Shown here: in pieces, positions 43,730 to 52,500 of the stretch
How positions within the stretch are numbered: position 1 is the stretch's first letter
How the letters are laid out: every line of letters starts with the position of its first letter
Assembly (NCBI GenBank): GCA_029266495.1
Contig: JAQSWS010000018.1
Coordinates: forward strand, 1 to 64,000
Source: Rariglobus sp.
Lineage (GTDB): Bacteria > Verrucomicrobiota > Verrucomicrobiia > Opitutales > Opitutaceae
Direction: 5' to 3'
DNA: 64,000 bases
Notes under the pieces: generated by a model
Seen by the model: the letters and a program-made list of their open reading frames with translations, nothing else
What the model was told of the DNA's origin: nothing
The model's database searches: none
Program-made: the position numbers and the translations under genes

Positions 43730-44787
43730 AAACGTTTCCGTTTATTGTTCTGCTGATCGCATGCGGCCTTACTGTCGTGCGCGGCGCCGAGTTATCGCCA
43801 GACGATTCCCGGGTGCGCTACCTCGGACGCTTCGACCGCACTGATGCAGCCGGGCCGCGTTGCGCCTGGACCGCCAGTTCGGTCACGGTTGCCATCAGCG
43901 GCGGCTCGTTGAGCGTGAAGCTCAAGGACGGCGGGAAAAACGTTTGGCAGGTCATCGTCAATGGCCAGCCGGCCGGAGTGCTCGCGCTTCAGGCGGGCGA
44001 GCAGACTTATCCGGTCGTGACGGGACTCCCCGCCGGCCGCCATGTCGTGGAGCTGTTCAAACGCACCGAGGCCCAGCAGGGCGTCACGCAGGTGCTGGGC
44101 TTCCAACTCGAGGGCGGCGAGGTGCGGGCGCCGGAGCCTGCGCGCAAGCGGCGCATCGAGGTGATCGGCGACTCTATCAGCTGCGGTTACGGCAACGAGG
44201 CGCCGGGCAAGGAACACAATTTCTCGGCTGCGACCGAAAACGGCTGGCTTGCCTACGGTGCCGTGGCGGCGCGCGCGGTGAACGCCGACTACGTGTGCGT
44301 TGCGTGGTCCGGAAAGAAGCTGTGGCCCAACAACAGCATCATCGACTATTACGACCGCGTGCTGCCGGAGCCAGGCGCAAAGAAGTGGGATTTCGCCACC
44401 TGGGCGCCTGACGTGGTGATCATCAATCTGGGCACCAATGATTTTCGCGGGAAAACCAATCCCGACGAAGCCGGATGGGTTGCTGCCTACGTTGAATTCA
44501 TAAAACGGATACGCGCGACCTATCCGAAGGCATCGATCTACTGCGCGCTCGGGACCATGCTCAGCAACTGGCCCGAAGACCGCAGGCCGCGGGCGACGAT
44601 CCTCGGGTATTTCCAGAAAGTCATCGATCAAACCAACGCGGCAGGTGGACCGCCGGTCCGGTTCATCGATTTCGGCGTGCAGAAAGCCGAGCACGGCTAT
44701 GGCGCCAACTGGCACCCCAGCGTGAAGACTCATGAACTCATGGCTACGAAACTGACCGGCGTGCTGAAAACGGACCTCGGTTGGTGA
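43726..44787 (+). CDS. CE2-like acetyl esterase (SGNH hydrolase)
   Basis: About 353 residues. A signal peptide (FIVLLIACGLTVVRGAE) precedes a jelly-roll domain to about residue 140, then an SGNH domain: RIEVIGDSISCGYGNEAP with the nucleophile Ser150, VAWSGKKLWPNNSI, DVVIINLGTNDFRGKTNP, and a late GANWHPSVKTHELMATKL with the catalytic His330. The position three residues before the His is Ala327 rather than Asp, consistent with CE2 enzymes that use a Ser-His dyad. CE2 members remove O-acetyl groups from plant polysaccharides. It overlaps the ChbG stop by ATGA. It would deacetylate the polysaccharide before or after GH74-like cleavage. Confidence 0.87.
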   Translation: MKTFPFIVLLIACGLTVVRGAELSPDDSRVRYLGRFDRTDAAGPRCAWTASSVTVAISGGSLSVKLKDGGKNVWQVIVNGQPAGVLALQAGEQTYPVVTGLPAGRHVVELFKRTEAQQGVTQVLGFQLEGGEVRAPEPARKRRIEVIGDSISCGYGNEAPGKEHNFSAATENGWLAYGAVAARAVNADYVCVAWSGKKLWPNNSIIDYYDRVLPEPGAKKWDFATWAPDVVIINLGTNDFRGKTNPDEAGWVAAYVEFIKRIRATYPKASIYCALGTMLSNWPEDRRPRATILGYFQKVIDQTNAAGGPPVRFIDFGVQKAEHGYGANWHPSVKTHELMATKLTGVLKTDLGW

Positions 44788-44845
44788 GATTGAAGATGAG
44801 CACCAATCGCGCCCCGACTCGATCGGAGTTGGGCGGAAAATCTCC

Positions 44846-46801
44846 ATGATGTCCGTCCAGCAATTACCGGCGAACGACGCGGCGCAACCGGCGGCCAAGA
44901 CCTGGCATTGCGGCACGCTGACCTACACGAAGGCGGGGATCATCACGCTGTTCACCTTCCTGCTGTTCGGGAGTTTCTCGTTCAACCTGATGATGACGGT
45001 GGTGCCGAGCATCCTGCCGCTGAAACTCAAGAGTCTGGGAGCTTCCGACGTTTTGATCGGCATGCTGCTCACCAGCATTTTTCCGATGTTCGGCTTGGTG
45101 ATCTCGCCGTATCTGAGTTTCAAGAGCGACTACCTGAGAACGCGGTGGGGCCGCCGCAAGCCGTTCTTTGTTTTCACGCTGCCGTTTGTCACGCTGAGCA
45201 TCCTGCTGCTGGCGTTTTCCGAGGACATCGCGCGCCTTCTGCAAGGCTCGGGGTTTCTGGAAAATCTTTCGCCGACGGCGGCGGTGATCGGCGTGATGAG
45301 CGTGTGCATTGTGGCGTTCCAGTTTGCCGACGTGGTGATCGCCTCGGTCTACAACTACATCTTCAACGACACGGTGCCGGTGGCGCTGACCGGGCGCTTT
45401 TTCGGTCTCATGCAGATGGTCGGGGCGGCGAAGGGCTTCCTCTACAATTATTTCATCTTCAAATACGCCGAGAGCCACATGAAGGAGATCTTCATCGTCA
45501 CGGCGCTGGTGTATTTCGTGGGGATCGGGCTGCTGTGCGTCTTTGTGAAGGAAGGCGAATATCCGCCCGTCACCGAAAAGGAGAAGGTCAACACGCGGGG
45601 TTTCTCAGGGTTCAAGACGTTCTTCCGTGAGAGCTTTTCCCATAAGTTTTATTGGACGAAATTCGTCTATTCGATGTCGCCCGCGTTCGGTGCGGCACTC
45701 TGGCCGTTCAACCTTTTTTATTACAAGGAAATGGGTCTGCCGCTGGATTACATCGGCAAGGCGGCGGCGGTCACCTCGCTGGCGGGCATGATCGCGGCTT
45801 ACTTTGCCTCCGTCTACATCGACCGCTGGCATCCGCTGCGTATCCTTGCGTATTCAGGTGTGTTCGCCGCCACGCTTTCGGTGGCCAACTGGATCTGGCT
45901 TTTCGTGACGGTGCCTCCGCTGGCGTTCTTTTGGCTGAACATGCTGGGCGGAGGATTGATCGGTGTCTTTCACAGCGCGCTGTGCACGGTGGCCGCCGTG
46001 CCATTCGACATGCGTCTGCAGCCCAAGTCGCGTTACGGACAATTCTGTTCCGCGCAGTCCATCGTGACGAACATCTGCAAGATGATCGCGGGCGCGGCGG
46101 CGGGTTATTTTTTCTATTTCATCAAGACGCAGTTTTTCCCGGGATCGGACTATGCCTACCGGTTCAATTTCGTGTGGTCGGCGGCGGCCAGCATCGTGAT
46201 GGGTTTCGTGATCTGCAGTCTCTACCGCCAGTGGCAGGCACTCGGCGGCGACCGGGGATTCAATCCGCCGGCACCTTGGGAGGAGAAGGGCTACGAGGAG
46301 ATGGAACGGCCCTCGTTCGTGGGCACGCAGGTTCGCTGGCTCAACCATGCGTTGGGCATGACGAATGTCATGATGTTCAGCACGGTGGCCTTCATGATTT
46401 GGGTGACCTACTGGCTGTGGCACATCGACTGGACCACGACCTTCGAGGTATATCTGTTCGCGCTGATTCCGGTCTCGGTGCTGCTCTATCTCTGGTGGGT
46501 GAAAATTGAGCGTGCGATCAAGGCCGACGTGGTCCGTTGTGCGGCGGGCGAGCCGGTCAAAGACGGCATTCCGCATCACGGCATCTTTTTTGTGAAAGCC
46601 TGCGTGCTGCTGCTCGGCATGCCGGTGAAGATCGGACTGATGGTCGTGGCGATCCGCGAAGGACTGCACACCGGCGTGATTGTCTTCGGCATCGGCGCGC
46701 AGATTGCCGACCTCGGCGTGATCCTGGCGGTGCTGATCCTGCGCCGGCTGGAGCGCGGCAACGATCCGATGCTGGACTATGACGGCCGAAAGGCGGTCTA
46801 A
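44846..46801 (+). CDS. MFS/GPH-type sugar transporter with extra C-terminal helices
   Basis: About 651 residues, larger than the usual 400-500 of GPH transporters. The N-terminal 480 residues show about twelve membrane segments with GPH-like landmarks (FPMFGLVISPYLSFKSDYLR, RTRWGRRKPFFVFTLPFVT, FADVVIASVYNYIFNDTVP). A cytoplasmic loop follows (EEKGYEEMERPSFVGTQVRW), then about four more helices (VMMFSTVAFMIWVTYWLW, VYLFALIPVSVLLYLWWV, VFGIGAQIADLGVILAVLIL). It would import the oligosaccharides released by the operon's enzymes with H+ or Na+. It is the last gene of the operon and begins 58 bases after the esterase. Confidence 0.88.
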   Translation: MMSVQQLPANDAAQPAAKTWHCGTLTYTKAGIITLFTFLLFGSFSFNLMMTVVPSILPLKLKSLGASDVLIGMLLTSIFPMFGLVISPYLSFKSDYLRTRWGRRKPFFVFTLPFVTLSILLLAFSEDIARLLQGSGFLENLSPTAAVIGVMSVCIVAFQFADVVIASVYNYIFNDTVPVALTGRFFGLMQMVGAAKGFLYNYFIFKYAESHMKEIFIVTALVYFVGIGLLCVFVKEGEYPPVTEKEKVNTRGFSGFKTFFRESFSHKFYWTKFVYSMSPAFGAALWPFNLFYYKEMGLPLDYIGKAAAVTSLAGMIAAYFASVYIDRWHPLRILAYSGVFAATLSVANWIWLFVTVPPLAFFWLNMLGGGLIGVFHSALCTVAAVPFDMRLQPKSRYGQFCSAQSIVTNICKMIAGAAAGYFFYFIKTQFFPGSDYAYRFNFVWSAAASIVMGFVICSLYRQWQALGGDRGFNPPAPWEEKGYEEMERPSFVGTQVRWLNHALGMTNVMMFSTVAFMIWVTYWLWHIDWTTTFEVYLFALIPVSVLLYLWWVKIERAIKADVVRCAAGEPVKDGIPHHGIFFVKACVLLLGMPVKIGLMVVAIREGLHTGVIVFGIGAQIADLGVILAVLILRRLERGNDPMLDYDGRKAV

Positions 46802-46922
46802 GCCGGGCCTCTTCGGTTGAGCGAGCGTGGCGTCGCGCAGGCCGGTCTGCTTGATTCGGATACCACGCTTGGCACTGAAGTGCATGGCCCTATGCAAAAT
46901 ACTGCGCGGAGGCGAATGGCTG

Positions 46923-46957
46923 AAAAAAAGAAACCGCAGCCGGTGAGGGCTGCGGTT
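46923..46957 (-). terminator. Rho-independent terminator of the PEP-CTERM gene
   Basis: On the minus strand AACCGCAGCC-CTCACC-GGCTGCGGTT (10-bp perfect stem) is followed after TC by seven T residues. It lies 55 bases past the stop at 47013 and could also stop read-through from the transporter gene on the other strand. Confidence 0.95.
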
Positions 46958-47012
46958 CGCGGTGTCGAGGAAGTGGCCAGGGAATAACATTCCCGTCGCC
47001 GTGCGACGGACG

Positions 47013-48026
47013 TCAGCTCTTGCGGCGGGAAGCGCGGGTGGCGAGGGCGAGCGAGGCGAGTCCGAGCAATGCGGCGTAGGTCGAAGGCTCGGGGATGGTG
47101 CCGACGGTGATGGAGCCGATGCCGTTGGTGAAATAATCGCCAAAGCCCGCGGAGACGAGATCGGCATAGTCGTATTCACCTGCGGTCAATGTGGTGCCGG
47201 CGATGCTGAGGAGGCCGACGGTGATGTCCTGATCAAGAGTGACGATGATGGATGAAGCGTTGCCGGCATTGTTGGCCAACGTGAGGGCGCCGGTGGTCGT
47301 CCAGTCGAAGTCCGCGTCGAAGCGGCTCCAAGCGTCGAGGGTAACGCTGGTGTTGATGCCGAGGGAACCGGCGGTGGTGGCCTTGATGGTGGAGATCACG
47401 TCGGAGCTGTTGCTCACGGTGGCGGTGACGCCGTCCACCACCATGCTGGCCGAGCCGCCCGCCCGCCAAGTGCCGGCGAAGGTGTTGCCCGCATTGGAGA
47501 GAGTGAAGTCACCGTTGCGGAGAAAGTGCGCGGTCGCGCCAGTTCCGCCGCTGATCAACGTGGTGAAGGTGATGTTGCGCTTGTCTCCGGTCGTTGCATT
47601 GGTGCCGCTGGATTTTAAAAAGGTGGAGCCGGTGCCGAGCTGCATCGTTCCCGCGAGAGTATGAGTGGTCGTGCTTCTGGCGTTCACAATGAGGGACCCG
47701 GCGCTCGTGACGATGTTGGCGGTGTGGGTGGCGTTGACGCCGGTGGTGGTGCTCTGAAGGTTGAGCTGGCCTAAAAGGGACAAGGTTCCTCCGCCGAACG
47801 TGCTGCCGGTGGTGGCGTCCGTGCGGAGAACGTGACCGTTGGAGACGATGTAGGTATTGCCGCCAGTCGGAACTCCGGAGGGCGTCCAGGCCGCTGCGGT
47901 GTTCCAGGTGGTGCCTGAGTTGCTGTAGGTGAAGTCGTCGGCGGAGGCGGCGGTGGCCAGACAGAGTGCGACGAACGAGGATGTGAGAACGCCGGAGCGG
48001 AGGAGGAGCGGGGAACGAGTATGCAT
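47013..48026 (-). CDS. PEP-CTERM sorting domain protein
   Basis: About 337 residues. A signal peptide (GVLTSSFVALCLATAASA) is followed by a Thr/Gly/Ser/Asn-rich repetitive beta body with FTYSNSGTTWNTAAAWTPSG, a common opening of autotransporter-like beta-strand proteins. The C-terminus IPEPSTYAALLGLASLALAT and RASRRKS forms the PEP, hydrophobic and basic tripartite sorting tail. The start at 48026 was chosen for the signal. A LacI-type operator (48096-48109) lies 70 bases upstream, so it may be co-regulated with the GH116 operon. A strong terminator follows. Function unknown; a surface protein is likely. Confidence 0.85.
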   Translation of the reverse strand: MHTRSPLLLRSGVLTSSFVALCLATAASADDFTYSNSGTTWNTAAAWTPSGVPTGGNTYIVSNGHVLRTDATTGSTFGGGTLSLLGQLNLQSTTTGVNATHTANIVTSAGSLIVNARSTTTHTLAGTMQLGTGSTFLKSSGTNATTGDKRNITFTTLISGGTGATAHFLRNGDFTLSNAGNTFAGTWRAGGSASMVVDGVTATVSNSSDVISTIKATTAGSLGINTSVTLDAWSRFDADFDWTTTGALTLANNAGNASSIIVTLDQDITVGLLSIAGTTLTAGEYDYADLVSAGFGDYFTNGIGSITVGTIPEPSTYAALLGLASLALATRASRRKS

Positions 48027-48095
48027 AATAATAAACGGGTGGGGGGACGCTTCAGAAGTTAGGCATCCGCCTGATGCGAGGGGAGTCGTCGTTAA

Positions 48096-48109
48096 TGCAT
48101 ATTGATGCG
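48096..48109. promoter_or_regulatory. LacI-type operator, site B
   Basis: TGCATATTGATGCG, the reverse complement of the site A motif with one mismatch. It lies 70 bases upstream of the PEP-CTERM gene at 47013-48026 and inside the intergenic space after the nucleoside hydrolase remnant. Confidence 0.7.
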
Positions 48110-48142
48110 TTGGCGTGTTCGGATCCGCGTGAAAGACCCGGC

Positions 48143-49133
48143 TCAAGGCCGTATCGTCTTGTCGGAAGCCGGCAGCCCCGCCTTGGGTGGAGTCATCGCC
48201 AGCTCCTCGAAAAGCGCGGCGATGCGAGGTGCGTCGGCAGGGTCGTTGAGTTCCGAGGTATAGCGGCGGTTGGGGGCGTCGGGTTCATCGCGCCAGGCAT
48301 TGCGGCCGATCTGGTCGATGTGGTTCGAGCCTCGATCCACGACCTTGAAATACGGGTCGAAACCACGCACGGCCACCAGCACCGAGATGGAGTCAGCCGA
48401 GTGCCGGACGGCACCCACGTTGGCCTTTCCGAGGTAACTGCGATAGGCAAGACTCACCGGCCAGACTTGCGGATCAAGCTTCACGATCCTGCGACCGATG
48501 GACATCGATTCGGCGAACTCGCCGCCTCCGGTGTAGGTGAGCATCGTGGGCCAGCGGTCGTTCACCTCGCGCGTCGATTCGGGGTCGGTGCGAAAGTTGC
48601 CCCACTTGCCGTTGCCGGGTTTCGTCTCGGCGGGATAACGGCTGCCCATGCAGACGTAGTGCGCGACTTTGGCCGCGACCAGATCCGTCCCGGCAAGCGG
48701 ACTGTTGGCATCGGGCTTCGTGTCCAGCAGCGCCGCAAGGTTAGTGAGGTCGCCGACGCTCACGATCGTCACATCGGGGCCTTTTCGTTTTGCCAGCAGG
48801 CGCCGGTAAAGCGCGGCCGCGTCGATCTTCTCGTGCTTTTCAAAAAAGTCTTGGGGGAACGCTTCGGAGACCTCCTGTGCAAAAAGGCTGTCCTGCCGAA
48901 CACCGCGCTTGCCCGAAACCAGTCCGATCGGCAGGTCGGCGCGTCCGTAGTCCCGAGACCATCACGGCGAGCAGCTCGATTTCACCGCGGTCCGCCATGA
49001 CATGAAGCTGTGCCAGGGCGGCCACATCATCGACGTCGGAATCCATATCGGTGTCGAAGATCACCGGCAGGGGGGCGGCAATCGCGCGCGCGGTCAGAAG
49101 AGAGGCAAGGAGGAGGCAGGAGAGTTTGATCAT
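48143..49133 (-). pseudogene. Nucleoside hydrolase-like gene broken by an internal deletion
   Basis: The first part codes a signal peptide (LSCLLLASLLTARAIAA) and LPVIFDTDMDSDVDDVAALA, the Asp-rich metal site of nucleoside hydrolases. About residue 60 the frame shifts: after AVMVSG the sense continues in another frame as YGRADLPIGLVSGKRGVRQD and, later, VTIVSVGDLTNLAALLD. Intact relatives have a short stretch between these blocks; here it is missing, so a deletion of a non-multiple of three near 48946-48955 is the likely cause. Two LacI-type operators lie upstream. The gene would once have been a secreted nucleoside hydrolase-like enzyme. A sequencing error cannot be ruled out, but a missing segment makes it less likely. 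Confidence 0.75.
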
Positions 49134-49204
49134 GGGGTAACCCGGGGTGCTCATCGGCGAGGCATTGTCTTGCGGGGGGACGAAAGGCGCAAAGTCCCGG
49201 GCCG

Positions 49205-49218
49205 TGCATATTGATGCG
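49205..49218. promoter_or_regulatory. LacI-type operator, site C
   Basis: TGCATATTGATGCG, identical to site B. It lies 72 bases upstream of the nucleoside hydrolase remnant's start. Confidence 0.75.
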
Positions 49219-49272
49219 GAGGCGTCCGTGGCGGGGCGTCGGTTTGAACGACGGGCGTTTTGGGGGAAACCC

Positions 49273-49286
49273 CGCATCAATATGCG
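49273..49286. promoter_or_regulatory. LacI-type operator, site D
   Basis: CGCATCAATATGCG, identical to site A. Its centre is 68 bases from that of site C, a distance that would allow loop formation by a tetrameric LacI protein. Confidence 0.75.
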
Positions 49287-49541
49287 TGCGGATGGACTTT
49301 CGCCGGGTGGTTTCCGTGCCCATGAATCGGATGCGATCCCCCGCATCCCTTCCGTCCCGTCAAGGCCCGCTCATTCGGACTTTGGCGGAGGCGACCTGCC
49401 ACCTTTTGCTTTCATGATTTTACGCTGCCTCCCTTCCTGTTTCGGTTTTTGGTTTTACGCCATTGTGATTCGCGACGGTCGATGCCAGCACAGACTGGCA
49501 TATCGCCTGCGGCGGTTGACGTGAGTCGATCGCCCCTGCCC

Positions 49542-52500
49542 ATGAGCGCTCCTTCAGTTTTACCCCCGTTCGCAGCCCGGTCCCGATCGGGATTCGCCCT
49601 GCTCATCACGATCACGCTGCTGGCGTTTTTGGTGCTGCTGCTGGTATCGCTTGCTTCGCTCACGCGGGTGGAAACGCAGGTGGCGTCGAACAATCAACAG
49701 GTTGCCCAAGCCCGGCAGAATGCACTGATGGCGCTGAACATCGCGCTCGGCGAGTTGCAGAAATACGCGGGCCCGGATCAGCGCACCACCGCGCGGTCCG
49801 ACATGGACGCGGCGTTGGTCAACACCTCCGTGAAAAGCGGACGCTGGGTCGGCGTTTACGGCAGCGGGGTTTCGGCAAATTACGCGGACGCCCCCTCGGT
49901 CGTCGCCGCCAAGATCGCGGCGGATGCGGCTTCCGGGCCGGACAACGGCTCGCAGGCGCGGTTGCTCAACTGGCTGGTGAGCGGCAACGAGGGCACGGCG
50001 TTTGATCCAGGTTCCGCCGTGGCCGCCGACGGACATATCACCGCGGCTCCTCCGTCGTTTGCTTTCACGCCTGCTGATCCCGTCGCCAACATTGCCGGCG
50101 GCGCTCCGACCGTGGCGGGGAACGAAGCGCGTTTGCTGGTGGGCCCGGGCACGGTTGGCACGGCGGTCAATGATTACGTCGCAGCCCCCCTGGTGAATAT
50201 CGAGGCCGCCGCCGGGCAGGTTCCCGGCCTGTCCGGTGCGGCAACCATCGGGCGTTACGCCTGGTGGGTGGGCGACGAAAACACCAAGGCGCGCATCAAT
50301 CTGCCGCTGACCCAGGACACCGCGCGACTTCCCCAGGCGTTCGTCAACGCGTCGCGCGCGGCGGTCGAGTTGATGGATGGGGTGAACATCGAGGGTGCCG
50401 CCGCCACCGCCCCGGCCGACGCCGCAGCCCACCGCCTGACCAGTTATAATCCGGCCACCCCCGCGAGTGCGGATGCGATTCCCCGCTTACTGAACACAAA
50501 TCAATTGGACATGTTGGGCACGAACGCCGCGTCCGCGACCGCGCTCACCGCCGCGCGCAAATACCGGTTTCATGATCTCACGGCCGCGTCTTCGTCGGTT
50601 CTCTCGGATACGTATGCGGGCGGATTGAAAAAGGATTTGTCCGCGCTTCTGGCCACGGGTGCGGCCAGTCCCGCCGCCACGGACTTTCTTTTTGTTCCGG
50701 AACCCGAAGGGATATCACCCATCACCACGCGGGCCAGCACCAACACCTATGGTGTGCCGACCTGGGGCTTGTTGCGCTCGTTTGCCACCACGAGGGTTCC
50801 GGCGGCGGCACGCATCAAGGATCCCCGCCTGCCTTCCGACATTGAGACGGGTATCTCGCCTGTGCTCACGAATGCCTCCGTGGGATTCCAATACATGGCC
50901 GATGACAATGTCGTGGGCACGCCGATACGTCTGGCGCTGTTCCCTCTCGCGGTGCTTTGGAACCCCTACACGTTTACGCTGAAGGGGGCGAAATATGAAT
51001 TCGGGGTGGTTCGACGTTATACCGGACAACTGCAGTTGCAGGCGGTCCTCCCCGGTTCGACCGCAGAAAATCCCCGTGTAAGGATAAAGGAGACACGCAA
51101 TTTCCAGCGTGGGGGCGGCTTGGTGACGGGTGGGGCGGCTCCGATCGGCGTGGATCCCGATGTGCCGGGTTCCGGTTACGCCGACGTCGAAGACGATACC
51201 GTGGGCACGACCGATCCCGCGAGCAACGCCTACGTGCGCTTCGTGATCGACGCAAGTGACGTGGATCTGGCTCCGGGCCAGAGCGTGGTATTCACGCTGC
51301 CTTACGGCAACCATACCTATTCCGCGCCGGACAGCGGGTCGCCGACCAATGAGCTCAGGCGCGGCCTGCGCACCATTACTTACGCGGCGATGCCCTCTGC
51401 CTGCAGCATTGGCCCCGATGAGCTCAATTATCGCGTGACGAGCAATGGCTCCGGCAACCTGACTTCCGCCCTTCCGCGCACGATGTTCTCGCCCGGCAAT
51501 CTTAACGCCAACTTCACCGCCGGCGAGGTGGATGCCTACCTCGGCGCAGTCGCTGCCGTTGGTCCGGACGGTTTCGGGCTGGAGCCGGGCGGCAAAGGGA
51601 TACCCAAGCCGTGGTATCAGTCGATCAGCCGTTCTGTCAGCGGAGGCAGCAGCACGTCCACGATCATGAAGGACGGAATTACCTTCCCTTCGGTCCCCAC
51701 AAACGGACTCGAACCGCTTATTGCGGTTCGAGTCCGTTTTTCCGGCAGTGCCACGCGTTGGATCGCCCAAAATAACCTGCGGGCTCCGTTGCAAACGCGG
51801 TTGCCGCTCGACGAAGGCGTCGTGCCGGGAATCGCCGGCGCCACGGTCGGAGGCAGCTGGCAAGGCTACACTGCCGCGGTGGGCTCCGACCTCGTCTCGT
51901 CGGGAGTATCTCTGGATGCGAATACGGCGGTGAGCGACACGACTCTTTTCGAATATCTGCCCGACGACTTGCCGCTCATGTCGCTGGGGCAGTTGCAACA
52001 TGCCAATCTCTCGAAAATCAGCACCTATCCATCCTATCCGCTGGGCAACAGTCTGGTTGATTATCATTTCCGGGATTCGGTTGATCCGGCGGGCCCGACC
52101 AATCCGCCCTATCTTGCGCACGACTATATCGCCTCCTTGGTGCGCACCGATGGCAGGGTGCTGTCGTCCCCCACCAACTCCAATGCGCCGAGTCAGCTGA
52201 TCACCGCCTATTACGACATGTCCTACCTGCTGAACCGCGCGTTGTGGGACCGTTACTTTGTGTCAACCGTGCCTCATGTCGGCACGGGCAAGATCTCGGA
52301 TGTGCCGGGTTCCGTTCCTCCGATTCTGCCCAACGACCGGCGTGTGCGTCAGGCCGGCGCCCAAGACGCGGATTTGCTCGACGCCGACAAGGCTGCGGCC
52401 GGCCTGATGGCGGCGGGCGGCTTCAACATCAACTCCACCTCCGAGCAGGCGTGGCGCGCCGTCCTCGGTGGTATCAACCAGCTCGCTTATAATCCCGCCA

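Larger units (their letters stand above)
49134..49541. other. 408-base intergenic region with two operators
   Basis: Region between the nucleoside hydrolase remnant and the Verru/Chthon A gene. It contains operator sites C and D. Apart from them no gene or clear promoter was recognised; the frame of the following gene is open from 49449 without conserved residues. Confidence 0.6.

Noticed and set aside
46881-46896. TGCAT-GGCCCT-ATGCA palindrome after the transporter gene
   Set aside because: The arms resemble the LacI-type operator but the spacer is six bases, not four, and it lies between the ends of two converging genes, so it is probably chance.
51723-51736. tRNA T-arm-like stretch GCGGTTCGAGTCCG
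   Set aside because: There is no acceptor, D or anticodon arm around it; it is one half of the hairpin in a coding frame.
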